From Piezodorus guildinii (lineage: Eukaryota; Arthropoda; Insecta; Hemiptera; Pentatomidae), in assembly GCA_023052935.1 (NCBI GenBank), contig CM041294.1, positions 98,339,616 to 98,403,615 of the forward strand: a stretch of DNA of 64,000 nt. The letters are read 5' to 3'. Shown in pieces: positions 44,637 to 54,739 of the stretch. The position numbers and the translations under genes were made by a program. The notes beneath the pieces are model-generated. The model had not been told where the DNA came from and searched no databases. It saw only the letters and a program-made list of their open reading frames with translations. Position 1 is the first letter of the stretch. Each line of letters starts with the position of its first letter.

Positions 44637-45293
44637 ATGGAGAATTAAAATCAATCCCAACAAATCCCACTGTATCCTTTAGTAACATTCCATTAATCCA
44701 CGTTGAACAGATCCGTGGACTCTGACAAGCGTTTAACTTGGAATCCTCACACTAGACTGAACTGCTATAAACTGCTAGAAACTGCCTGCAGATACCGATA
44801 GATAACTGAAACTGCTTGAAGTTTTCAGCTACTACAACACATAATCGGCAAACGATCAAAACTCCCTATTTACAACCAAGAACTCATTTACAAAAACATG
44901 TACTATCAACAAACTATCAAGATCCTCCCGCATCCAACCCTTGCAATTAAAAATCCTACGCAAATTCTTCAGTGCTTCTTTGTTACTCATACATAGAGAC
45001 CTAAATATCCCAGTAGTTGCTGACTTAGGCCGTGATAGATACACCTCCTTTAATACGAAATTACCACTCCACTCAAACCCGCTTGTCCGCAAGCTCTCAG
45101 CTCCATCTATTCCTTATAATCATTCTAGGCGCCTGAAAAGACGGTGTTCTCGATATTTCTAAAAAAAAAAAAACATTTAAGTTCTATCACTGGGTAGCTT
45201 CTTCACATGACTATTCATACCTATAATTGTAACTAAGCCATTTTACTTATTGTTATACATTTGTAGAATCCAATAAAATATATTTTAAAAAAA
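44637..45293 (+). pseudogene. 3' half-fragment of a Jockey-like element
   Basis: Frames give INPNKSHCIL-like text, RLTWNPHTRLN-like text near 44735, LQLKILRKFFSASLLLIHRD, LNIPVVADLGRDRYTSFN, NPLVRKLSAPSIPY and RRLKRRCSRYF. These follow the order of the ORF2 thumb and C-terminus at 18206-18800. The 3' UTR ends TTTGTAGAATCCAATAAAAT. Confidence 0.85.
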
Positions 45294-46059
45294 AGAACAT
45301 GTAGATTGAAGATAAATTTAGCGGTTGAGAATGATGCTGATTACAATATCAAATATTTTAAATATTCCTTACTTTAAATCTTGTTTGATTTAGTTCTCGA
45401 TTTAAAAAATTAAATCAAGTTTTTAATATTTGCATACATCTTTGGAAATAATTTATTATATTATATACGTTTGTAGTACTTTTGAAATCAGTTCCAACTA
45501 AATTTAAATTGGTAGTCCCCAAAATTTGTATAAATGGCGCCTCCCTATCCCCTAATTTGATCTACGCACCTTGTCCCTGAGTAAGGAATCGAATTGGGTT
45601 AATAGTTGATCATAGAAAGCCTATCACTGAGAGGCGTTTAGCTGCCTGTTAGTGGATCAAAGGGTCCGTTCCTGATGGGAATGGAATGAAATTTGCCACA
45701 ATCCTGCTTTCATCATATGTAATAACATTTCTTTTATACCGTACCCATACTCTACTTCTAACAGTTGTTAGATTTGTTGATATCTAAGGTAATTGTTTCA
45801 ATTTTATTTTTCAAATAGTGCAATTTCCCTCACCTAGGAACAATAATTTTAAAGTAATTCATACCATCTCTATCTAACACAGAAAGAAATTCAAAATTAT
45901 AAATAATTTTAATAACTGTACTTAATAATATGTAATTTAATAATAGAACAAAAGTAACCAATTTAAAATAAATAAGTTTAATAAATTATCTCGCATATCC
46001 TGTTTTTTAAGTTAAGTTGACTGTGTATACCTCCTATTACCTAAATAGGAGGGGAAAAA
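45294..46059. other. Interval with a low-copy patch
   Basis: 45530-45690 is less AT-rich and unique; the rest is AT-rich without recognised features. Confidence 0.4.
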
Positions 46060-46322
46060 AAAACCTCTTAAACTTATTTAGGGTCTTCGGTTCAGTTTAT
46101 ATAGAGATTCCTACTGTTTCATGTAAGGAGGTGATTAGGCCTTGACCACTCTCAGCCACCAGGTTCTCCCCTCCCCCGAATTTTCGGGTACCCATTTTAT
46201 TGAGGATGGATGTGCCCCAGGATCGCTCCAATGCTGAAATAAAAGAATAAATAATTCTGGCTCAGTCGGGTTTGAAGCCGAAGACTAGTAGTGCTCTATC
46301 CACAAGACCTCGCTGCTACCAC
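46060..46322 (-). repeat. SINE family B, diverged
   Basis: Minus strand: GCAGCGAGGTCTTGTGGATA, AGAATTATTTATTCTTTTAT, CTGGGGCACATCCATCCTCA, GGTACCCGAAAATTCGGGGG, and CGAAGACCCTAAATAAGTT at the 3' end. Confidence 0.7.
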
Positions 46323-46789
46323 ATAGCTTTGTATGAAATATATTGTAAGAAACATTATTACGATCGTGTACGTTTTTTTATTTCAATTTTTAATGGAAAA
46401 ATATGTGAACATTAGGTGCATCGCTGCATCAGAGTTCATGTAAATAAGAGTCTTATAGTCGCAGATTTAATGAAATGAAGTGGAGAGAAGCTTACCTCTC
46501 ACAGAATCCGTCACATATTTATAAAAGGCCTCGTGTCCCCTGCCGTTTCATATTTTGGGACTGTATAAAGCTGAATAGGGAATTTAGTTAATGGTTAAGA
46601 TGATGGGCGAGATCCTAATGGAAATGGAAATTTTACACTGCGTCCGGTTGTGAAATAAGTTTTTGTTTGTAATTTCTAAAGGACAAGTTTAAAGCAATTA
46701 TCTAGGTGGGCAGTGAGTAGGAGTAACTTACAAAGTATATAGGCTATTTAGACCGATAATAATTTTTATTTATACTAGTGGATATAATT
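46323..46789. other. Interval without a recognised gene
   Basis: Mixed composition; no match within the window. Confidence 0.4.
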
Positions 46790-47181
46790 AGTTGACCGTT
46801 TTGAGAATTACTGAAAGAGATCAGTCCGGATTGCGGTCAGTAAATGAAGCAACTAAATAGTTTCAACTGTTTATTGCTTTTCAACGTCATTATCAGGACA
46901 AAAAAGATACAAAAGAAATACAATTACAATAACATTAAATAATTCTTCAGAGCTATAAAACAAAAGATAACAACCAGCATTAGAATACAATATATAAAGA
47001 TGATAATTAAAAGAAATTATACTGATAATTAAAAACAAAATTAAATAGTAGTTATGTTAATTGACAAATTTTATAATAATTAGAACCAAAATATCAAAAG
47101 AAATTTAGTTAAAGGTGAATAATTAGTTAGTAGAAAATTAAAAATGTTTTTTATTGAATGAAAAAATGTGAAACATTATAA

Positions 47182-48257
47182 TTTTTATTTAAAACATATT
47201 TATTGATATTTGCAACTATATATACATAGAGTAAATGTGAGGAACATAGTAAGACGACATAAAATACATGTAGAGACGCTACCTATTGGCAGCAATCTAA
47301 AAATATTGTAAACTAGAGGGTCTCGTGAGGAGAATCAGGAATTGAAAAGGATGATAGGATAGAAACTAGTGGGTTAGAGTGGGAATAAATTTTTCATGGG
47401 ATGATTGATACCTGGCTCGGCTAATTCAGTAACATATGGAACATTAAGGTCTTTATGGGTGAGCTTATTCGTGGCAAACTAAGGAGCGTTTAGGATTTAA
47501 GGAAGGATTTGGACTGGATACGAGAAGAATTCGATGGTTTATTAGAACCCCATAGCTCTACTGAGTAAGTCCATACAGGTCTTATGATGGTCACGTAAAT
47601 AAGTGTTTTGTTATTAAGTGGAAGGTTTGACCGTTTGCCCAGTAAGTGTTGAAGTAGTCGAAAACGTCGGACAGTTTCTTGTCCTTTTAGTCTTGTAAGG
47701 GGATTATAAGTTGGACGTTTTCAAGGGTAGTCATGGGTATCGAATCTGTACAAGAGAGAATAGTGGAGTGTCATTAAAGGATACTGTGGGGCAGGAAGTC
47801 ATTGGTTTACGACGAAGGGTAATGATTATTTTGGTGGGATTTGTTAGAATTAATTTTTTTTTAAACATATTTATTGATATCTACAACTGTATTGAAAAAA
47901 AAAATACATCAAGTAAATGTGATGGTTAAGAATTAATTTTAATCCTCAAAATCTGGCACCATACTTCAAGGTCTCGAATGTGGGATTGAAGAGTGTAGGA
48001 GGCGGTAACTGGATCATGATCTACTGATAGCACACATGTGTTGTCAGCATAGGTAGAAAAGAAAGTGTTAGGATGGATTGGGATATCAGCTGTATAGACT
48101 GTATAAAGAACGGGTCCTAGGATGCTGCCTTGAGGAACATCAGTAGATTGAGGAAAAAGAGAGGAATAGGAACTATTGTGATTTACATTAAATGATATGT
48201 CAGCGAGGTAGGAATGGATAATAAGAAAATAAGTAGAAAGGAAGAATAGACGGAGTT
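47182..48257 (-). pseudogene. 5'-truncated Jockey-like element inserted in a Penelope-type repeat
   Basis: Minus strand frames give PQGSILGPVLYTVYTADIPI, then FFSTYADNTCVLSVDHDPVT, then HIRDLEVWCQILRIKINS, NPTKIIITLRRKPMTSCPT, and a degraded C-terminus. The YADD catalytic box is YADN. CATTATAA lies on both sides (47174-47181, 48258-48265) as a possible 8-bp target-site duplication. The 3' end is T-rich on the plus strand at 47182-47195. The Trp codon lost in the 18.8-kb copy is present here (WCQ). Confidence 0.85.
47858..47928 (-). mobile_element. 71-bp 5'-truncated Jockey-like insertion, nested
   Basis: The segment carries only the 3' UTR end (plus strand TTTAAACATATTTATTGATA, TCTACAACTGTATTG, ATCAAGTAAATGTGATGG), matching the start of its host copy at 47190-47240. 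It is flanked by AGAATTAATTTT at 47846-47857 and 47929-47940, an exact 12-bp duplication of the host's IKIN-coding region. Confidence 0.88.
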
Positions 48258-48374
48258 CATTATAACATTTAAATAAATGTATACAGAATGAAAAATGAAA
48301 AAAAAAAAAAGATATCTATGACATACAAAATGTCAAAACCTTCCAAAAATGTGAAACACTGTAATATAAAATAT

Positions 48375-48523
48375 TAGGGGTACTCACTACGTTTGCTATA
48401 GCATGCTATTTGTGTTATTGTGCTAAACCCGTCGAGTTTCTACAGTTATTTCCTGTATAAAATTGATGGGTTTAGCACAATAGCACAAATAGCATGCTAT
48501 AGCAAACGTAGTGAGTACCCCTA
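48375..48523. mobile_element. Foldback/MITE-like element with 54-bp inverted repeats
   Basis: The arms 48377-48430 and 48468-48521 are inverse copies with a single mismatch (position 48415), around a 37-bp loop. The ends read GGGGTACTCACTACGTTTGC. TA lies directly outside both arms (48375-48376 and 48522-48523), as for TA-targeting families. There is no coding capacity. The transcript would form a near-perfect hairpin. Confidence 0.85.
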
Positions 48524-49167
48524 TAGTAAATAAGTACGTATACACATCTCTCTGTTAAAAAAATACGGAGAAAACAAAACGATATGCTGCAAAGGTAGAG
48601 ATGTTAGGAGTGGATAGGTTATGAGATGAGAGACATTTAAATCAGATATAAAATACGTACGAAATGATATAATAATATTAACTAGATACGTTGGTTTAAA
48701 TATTTGTTATATAAATAAGTTTAAACCTTGCCTGAACCCTATCGATGTAAATTACTCGTATTTGAGGCATAGTAATTAGTAATTGTATAGGTTCATTTAT
48801 ATGCTAATAAATAGCGGTGTAGCCGGTGACTGGATGACGGAATGGCCACCCTTCTTGTTTACCTGACCTGGAGGGCAAACAAAGACAAATGAGTTCTTCT
48901 GCTAGGGCCGGGTTAATAAGGCTGGCAATTAATCTACTCCTTTTGATCTCCATGGTCGGATTTACATTCTATTCGTCTTATCTTATATTGGATGGTTCAA
49001 GGATCCCTCTTGGTGTACTTTAGCGAATGATTAAGTGTGTGTATCTTGTAACGGCTTAGGAGAGCAGATGTTGCTCTTTGCCAAGTAATTATTCTATTTC
49101 AAGTAGTTCTGTTTAGAGAATAAAATTATTAAGATAATTGTTGCATATCATCAGGTAAATTGGAACC
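48524..49167. other. Interval with a low-copy patch
   Basis: 48810-49000 is less AT-rich and unique (GCGGTGTAGCCGGTGACTGG). No gene is supported. Confidence 0.4.
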
Positions 49168-49345
49168 TCTTTAATGATGGAGTGATGGTTGACGGTAGGG
49201 TATCTTGGAGTTGGTTGGGGGTGTGGTCATTAAAAAAAAAAAAAAAAAAAAGCACAATACTAAGAAAAACTATTATATTTGAGTGCCGACGTTTTGGCTT
49301 CAATTTTAGGCTTCATCAAAGCGACTAGCTGGAGAATAGAAAGAT
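49168..49345 (-). repeat. Penelope-type repeat end with hammerhead-like core
   Basis: TAATGATGGAGTGATGGTTG, then GGTTGGGGGTGTGGTCATT, an A20 run, and the inverse hammerhead-like core at 49290-49321 (minus strand TTTGATGAAGCC...GAAGCCAAAACGTCGGCAC). Its head matches the inverse of 54664-54727. Confidence 0.55.
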
Positions 49346-49544
49346 GTCTAAGAAGTTGGAAAAATACCACTGCTAGGACAAGTTTCCAGGTACTCCCTGG
49401 AGAAGTAAAAAAATAAAGCCTAATCGTCTTCACTCAAAAGCAAAAAAAAAGTGTTCTTATTATGCGATTGTTCAGATGATCGCACTCCCGACATTTAAAA
49501 TAGCCATATTTTATTATTTCCTTATTTCATAATGTAATGTAAAA
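49346..49544. other. Short AT-rich spacer
   Basis: Nothing recognised. Confidence 0.4.
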
Positions 49545-50237
49545 TAAGTGGCGTACGCTGATGACATTGCCATTTATAGTTCAAGTACAAACTCATCCAA
49601 GGCAAAGACGTATGCTGAAACCACTGCAAACAAAATAGTGGAAAAGCTCCGATTTTTAAATATAATCGCAAATCCTGAGAAAACGGATGGTATATTTTTT
49701 TCTTTCCAAAAAAAAAAATAAAAAGAAATTACCTAAAAAGTTTACGATGAAAAATGTAAAGAAATCTATTTCCAGGACAATATTATACCTAGGAATCAAA
49801 TTTGACCGACACTTGACTTTTGCAGGTCACTTAAGAAAAAAACTAAATAATGTTAGAAACAAGTCGTACAGACTAGCCCATCTCCTCACTTCGCCACACT
49901 TAAGTTTGTGACTGAAAATAATTATTTACAGCAGCTTCATCCGGCCAGCTCTGCTGTACAGTGCTCCTATGTTTCCTCATATCACACAGCACACAGCGAA
50001 GAAATTGCAGCAATTTCGAAATGGGGTGGTCAAAAAAATATGCCGAAGCACTTCACTCTGGAGGGAAAAAACTCTCAATGTCCATACAATTTTGAACATA
50101 CCAACTGTGCAAGAGTTTATGAAGCGACGCCAGTTCAAGTTTTTTGAAACTATAAAACAAATTGCGAATCCGCTAGTTTCTAGCTTAAATAATACCTCCA
50201 CCAGCCCCAAAACGGTGGCAAAATGCTGTTTTATCTG
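49545..50237 (+). pseudogene. Non-LTR retrotransposon C-terminal fragment
   Basis: Starts in the RT palm with AYADDIAIYSSSTNSSKAKT, then ANPEKTDGIFFS, a run of Lys codons, SISRTILYLGIKFDRHLTFA, IIYSSFIRPALLYSAPMFPH and KKLQQFRNGVVKKICRST to a stop at 50235. Only one frame change (49908-49968) and one stop (49908) interrupt the last 180 codons, so this fragment is among the better preserved. The endonuclease and fingers are missing. Confidence 0.85.
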
Positions 50238-50995
50238 AGTAAGTTATTATAGAATAAGATAGGCTTAAGAGGTAATTTTAAGGACACCAAACAGCCCCGT
50301 CGCAGATATACTTCATTTTGAAAATAATTTTAAAACATTTAAGAACTCCGTAATTCCTTAAAATGTATGCAAGTTACAGAAAAAGGAATAATTTAGTAAC
50401 GAAAACGATTAATTAAGAATTTTAAATTAAGGGGATAAGAAAAAAAAAAGTAAAATGTTTTAGTGAAAGGTAAAATATTTATTCGTTTTGAAGGGAGACC
50501 AAAGTTAATGTGATACGAATCATGGCGCGTGTTTTTTTTTTTTTTGTAGTGCTTAGGATTGAGTCGTTTTTATGTATCTGTTTTGCAGAACTGCGAACTC
50601 TGCAGTCACAATAAAATGTGAAATATTTTTTAAGATGGCTCTAATGGTTTAATAATAGGATTAGTGGCAAGTAGGGCAATTGAAATATCTCGCAAACTAT
50701 TCACCGTACGCATATGCATCTTGTGGCGGATATAAAGAGTCGTAGGACGGATAATCATCACGCGATCGCTAGTGGCGGCTGAATGAGCTAGTGAAGCGCT
50801 CGCGTGTTTTGTTTATTTTGTGATCAACGTAAAAACGTCGTTCATCTCAAGTTTTCGTCCGTATTAGTCAATATTTATTTTTTTTTAATGAATCAAGTCT
50901 TAATCTTTCAGGGAATTATTGTACTTTTGATATGTGGAGTTGTTCTGGGTATAATTCTTATGATTTTTTATAACATTACTACTGTAAAATTCCGT
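50238..50995. other. Interval with a small unproven ORF
   Basis: An ATG frame at 50804-51010 encodes 68 residues with a hydrophobic stretch (IIVLLICGVVLGIILMIFY), which could be a membrane segment. Its end overlaps the terminal repeat of a MITE-like element and no homology is recognised, so it is probably chance. A T14 run is at 50532. Confidence 0.3.
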
Positions 50996-51653
50996 GTTGG
51001 GGTTAGTTGAGCTATATTAGCTCAACTTACCTCACGGCTCAAACAACTTTGTGTTAAGATGCGGACTTACAAGAGGAAGACTACAAGATGTTCTTAATTG
51101 CAACAGTGACAATGATCATTAAGTTCCAAAGATCTAATCAATATTTTTTTAATATATAAGCTATATGAGTAATAATATAAACATTTAGGTCTGATTTTGA
51201 GTAGCAAGACTGAATCTAATGTTGAAGTTAATCTTAAGATACGCTAACGTTTTATTGATTCTAGTTTGGTTAATTAATTAAAGAAAATTACTTTAAATTT
51301 TTTCGTTCTGTCACTAAAAGATGATAAATAAAGAGCCGATTGTTAAAAACATATTTTACTTTATTTATAGTTGAAATTAAACCCATGGTTTGATTAGACA
51401 TTCTCAGTGCTCAACTTAACCCATACCCTTGCTCAACTTACCTTACCTATGGGGTACATTGATCAAACTTGACTTCCTGGATTTAAATAGCTGAAGCTCT
51501 TAAATTCGACTTCTTACAAAAAAAAAATTACTATTATGGACACTTTTTCTAGGAGATATATTACGAATCTATCGAGCCGCTTAAAAACTCAATGAGACTT
51601 ATGATTAAGGAGCTGTATCCGTTCAAGTAATAAATTGCTCAACTAGCCCCACC
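50996..51653. mobile_element. Possible MITE with 17-bp terminal inverted repeats
   Basis: The left end GTTGGGGTTAGTTGAGC (50996-51012) and the inverse of the right end GGTGGGGCTAGTTGAGC (51637-51653) agree at 15 of 17 positions. The sub-terminal word GCTCAACTTA recurs at 51019, 51410 and 51430. There is no coding region. A clear target duplication was not found. Confidence 0.55.
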
Positions 51654-52397
51654 ATACGCTACGTACATCTAGTTATGTATTTCATAAGTATAGCTCAAAA
51701 AAAAAAAAAAAAAAAAATTGTATAAAACTGCCCTCGGGCAAAAGAAGGAAATATTTACAATATCTATGTTTATGTTGCCTTTTGTTCTATATGGAAAACA
51801 AAGAGCAGTTGGATATTGATGAGTCTTTTATTATTTATAGACAATGTAAAGTTTTTAGTTTGTTTTATTGGTGAATGTTCTTCCTGATGGTCGGTGTATC
51901 CATGCGGTATATATTGTGTTCTGTAAAAAATATAAATTTTTAAAAATTATACTGATAGTTCCAGAAAGTGACTACTCAAACTGAAATTCGTCCGTATCAT
52001 TTAACATTTTAAAAAATACCTTTACTTCTACAATCCCATTCAGTACCATACTCTTCCCTTAGTTAGTACAAGGGTGGGCAGTCCTGCGTCATCCTACTGC
52101 TCCGTACAAAAAAATATTAACATTTTAATTCTTGGCCTATCATACAGGTTGATATTTTTTCGTGTTTGATTTAGATTTATTCTGATCCTGTTGCCTGGCT
52201 TTCTTCTTGGATTCACGATCGGTTGTGCAAGGAAGTGACTCGACTAATATAACGCACAACAAGCAAGTTTTCCCCACTTTAATTGTACTATATATATCGG
52301 GACTGGATGCGTCTCAGGAGTATCTTTCGGCTTGTTTAACAGATAATAATATTTTCATGCATAATATATTATATAATTGGTGTTATTTTATATAATT
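51654..52397. other. AT-rich interval, no gene seen
   Basis: An A22 run at 51695-51717 and small ORFs without motifs. Confidence 0.4.
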
Positions 52398-52650
52398 GAC
52401 ACCAGGCTGGAAATAGCTATCGGTGACAGTGAAACGTGTGTTCAGAAATTACTAAAGTTTAAAAAAAAAATCAAAGTCTTTAATCTCATTTAGAATATAT
52501 TGTCCTTTGACCATACATTTACCATTATTGTGTTATAAATGGTATTTTGTTAAAAATTCTGTACTAAAAACAGAAAAACAAACAATTATGTATATAGCTA
52601 ATGACCCTTAATGGGTAGATGCTTTGTATAAATAAATAAATATATAAAAT
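52398..52650 (+). pseudogene. Non-LTR retrotransposon 3' end (family RH)
   Basis: DTRLEIAIGDSETCVQKLLK is followed by FKKKIKVFNLI and a stop, matching the GDSET C-terminus at 37.9 kb. The 3' UTR carries AATGACCCTTAATGGGTAG, which can form a short ACCC/GGGT hairpin, and ends in AAATAAATAAATA. Confidence 0.75.
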
Positions 52651-53389
52651 ATGATTTAAAACAAAACTTGAATGAAGTTAATAAATTATGTTCTAAGGAC
52701 GATTACTATGATTCAGAAGTCACTCAATATTCCTACAGCTGTGTGAAAAGACAATTAGCCTTATTAAACTTCACCCCTACTGCTCCGCTAATATTCATCT
52801 TTCTAATTTGTAAGCTACTGAAAAGGCTTTGAAATTTATCGGTCGTTTCTTTGAACTTGCTAAGTCCTTCAGTTCCCTCTCCGGTTGTCTTCATTTTTCT
52901 CTTGAAGGACTTCCCCACGTTTTCGTATTAATTTTACCTTAATTGAAGTAATGCAGTAGCTTATTGAATTATACACAGGGGTAAAACTGCATTCCGTTTT
53001 TATCCATTTCCATTAATTATTTAGGTAGATAAAACATTACTTTTCTTATTTGTTCTAATTTAGTACTTTTAAGTAAAAAAAAAGAAAATTGTCTTATAGT
53101 TAAGATCTATATTTAGTGAAGTGATTTAGACTCATTACTCAAGTGCTGCCACCTCTTGTAGAACAATAGAAATAAAGCAGACTAGTTTTAACAGGCACCC
53201 CCTGAGCAGGCACAGGACAGGTCTAATAAATCCTGGCCCAACTTGTAGGCAGTTTTTTATTGTGAATTTTATTAGCCAAGCATGCAGGAGTAGATACTAC
53301 CATGGCAGAGGAGTCGTGGAGAGAGAGAGAGGAAGAAAGAAGAAAGAATATAATAAGTGATAAACTGTCCAGCTAACAGTATATAATAT
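52651..53389. other. Interval with an unrecognised GC-richer patch
   Basis: 53140-53340 has GAGCAGGCACAGGACAGGTC and GAGAGAGAG tracts. No gene is supported. Confidence 0.35.
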
Positions 53390-54015
53390 ATAATAATAAT
53401 AATAATTCTTTATTTATTCTGGGACGAGTCCCTTAAGAATAATATTACAGGAAATAAACAAGGATCCTAAGACTAGAGTCTTAGAGTAAAAAAATTAAAA
53501 ATATAAATATAAGTAAAAATAACAACAGAATTGAATTAATAAGATGAAAAAATAAAATAACTCAAAAGACAACTTCTAATAAAATGTGAAAACAAGAAAA
53601 ATATAAATAAAAATATATCGATATGTTAAAATGAGGACAGAAAATAACATATAATTAAAAGTACAATAATATTATAAAGAAAAATTAAAAATATACAGTT
53701 AAAAAAAAAAAGAATTACAATGCTTTTATATGTTTGTAAAATTATATGTGATTTAATCTTTCATCTTTGAAAAGATGATAATCTTTTGGAATAATATTTG
53801 CTACGAATGTATCCATGAAAGTTAAATAAACGTATCTGTTTGCTTTATTTGTTGATTTTCCCTGAATTTAGGATCTAATTGGGATTATTGGGGAATTGGA
53901 TTGACAGGAAATGGCTGAATAGACGGAATTTAAATGTTGAACTAGTTTGGGAGTTACGGATGTTGGAAGGGATGGTATTCCATTGAGATGCGGATCGGAT
54001 TAAGAATGATCTATC
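53390..54015 (-). pseudogene. Non-LTR retrotransposon 3' fragment, family NS
   Basis: Minus strand: SQWNTIPSNIRNSQTSSTFK then FRLFSHFLSIQFPNNPN and a stop, the C-terminus of the family. A long AT-rich 3' UTR leads to GGGACTCGTCCCAGAATAAA and an (ATT)n tail at 53390-53410. Confidence 0.8.
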
Positions 54016-54151
54016 TATATATTGTGAGCATTGTTCATTAAAATCCAATATTTTAATTAATAGTCAATGCAATAATTTCCCTTCATTCTCACCACCACAT
54101 ACAGTCCACTAACACTCAAAAACCAGCGTAACAGTGTTGACAAATCAATCT

Positions 54152-54739
54152 ATTAGAATAATAGATTCTCCCTCTTTCCATACTCATATCTACATTACAT
54201 TACATATCCTGACATATAATTGTTAGTTTAATATTACATTATTTTAAAATTTAAAATTATTTTTTTATTCATACTGTTTTTCTTGTTTAACGACTATGTT
54301 CTTTTTATATATTACCTATACTCTTAACTACGTTTTTAATATATTACCGTCATATATCACTTCAAAATTGTTCATATTTAAAATTTTAATTGCTCACATA
54401 TTTTTCCTTTGTCATTTTTTCATGTGCTTAGTCTCTCTTTATATATTCTCATTACAATATTATCATCTCAATTCTGTTTACTTCCATACTTTATAACTAT
54501 CATCTTAATTTTGTTTATTTCCATACTTTATAACTGTTATCTTATTATCATTTTACATTTAATTTTATTTATGTTCCCATATTATATTACTGTCATATTA
54601 TTATATACTTAACGCATTATTAAGTCTATAATTACATTGGATGTTATATTGTTTATTTTAGCCCTGATGACCGCACCCCCAACCATCTTCCTCATCTAAT
54701 TTCTCAACGGTCAACAAAAACTCCATCATTAGAATAATA
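54152..54739 (-). mobile_element. 564-bp AT-rich non-autonomous element with perfect 12-bp target-site duplication
   Basis: ATTAGAATAATA at 54152-54163 and 54728-54739 brackets 54164-54727. Read on the minus strand it begins GATGGAGTTTTTGTTGACCG and carries GGTTGGGGGTGCGGTCATCA, matching the head of 49168-49345 and more loosely 23503 and 46790. The interior is AT-rich and non-coding. No inverted ends are visible. Assigned to the Penelope-type group by its head. Confidence 0.65.
54461..54534. repeat. Two tandem 37-bp units
   Basis: TATCATCTCAATTCTGTTTA... at 54461-54497 is repeated at 54498-54534 with three differences, inside the 564-bp element. Confidence 0.85.

Larger units (their letters stand above)
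46790..48370 (-). repeat. Penelope-type repeat split by a retrotransposon
   Basis: GTTGACCGTTTTGAGAATTA (46795), a GGATTGCGGTCAG box, AACTAAATAGTTTCAACTGT and a shortened inverse hammerhead-like core at 46880-46900 are followed by an AT-rich interior shared with 23503-23962 (GATAACAACCAG, GTGAAACATTATAA). It is interrupted at 47182-48257 and seems to resume up to about 48370 (AAAAATGTGAAACACTGTAA). Confidence 0.5.

Noticed and set aside
50804..51010. 68-residue frame with a possible membrane helix
   Set aside because: Ends in the terminal repeat of a MITE-like element, no homology, and no second support.
54447..54560. CRISPR-like array
   Set aside because: Only two directly abutting 37-bp units with no spacers, in a eukaryotic repeat.
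54296..54612. Hydrophobic small ORFs suggesting a membrane protein
   Set aside because: Composition follows from T-rich tandem units inside a bounded non-coding element.
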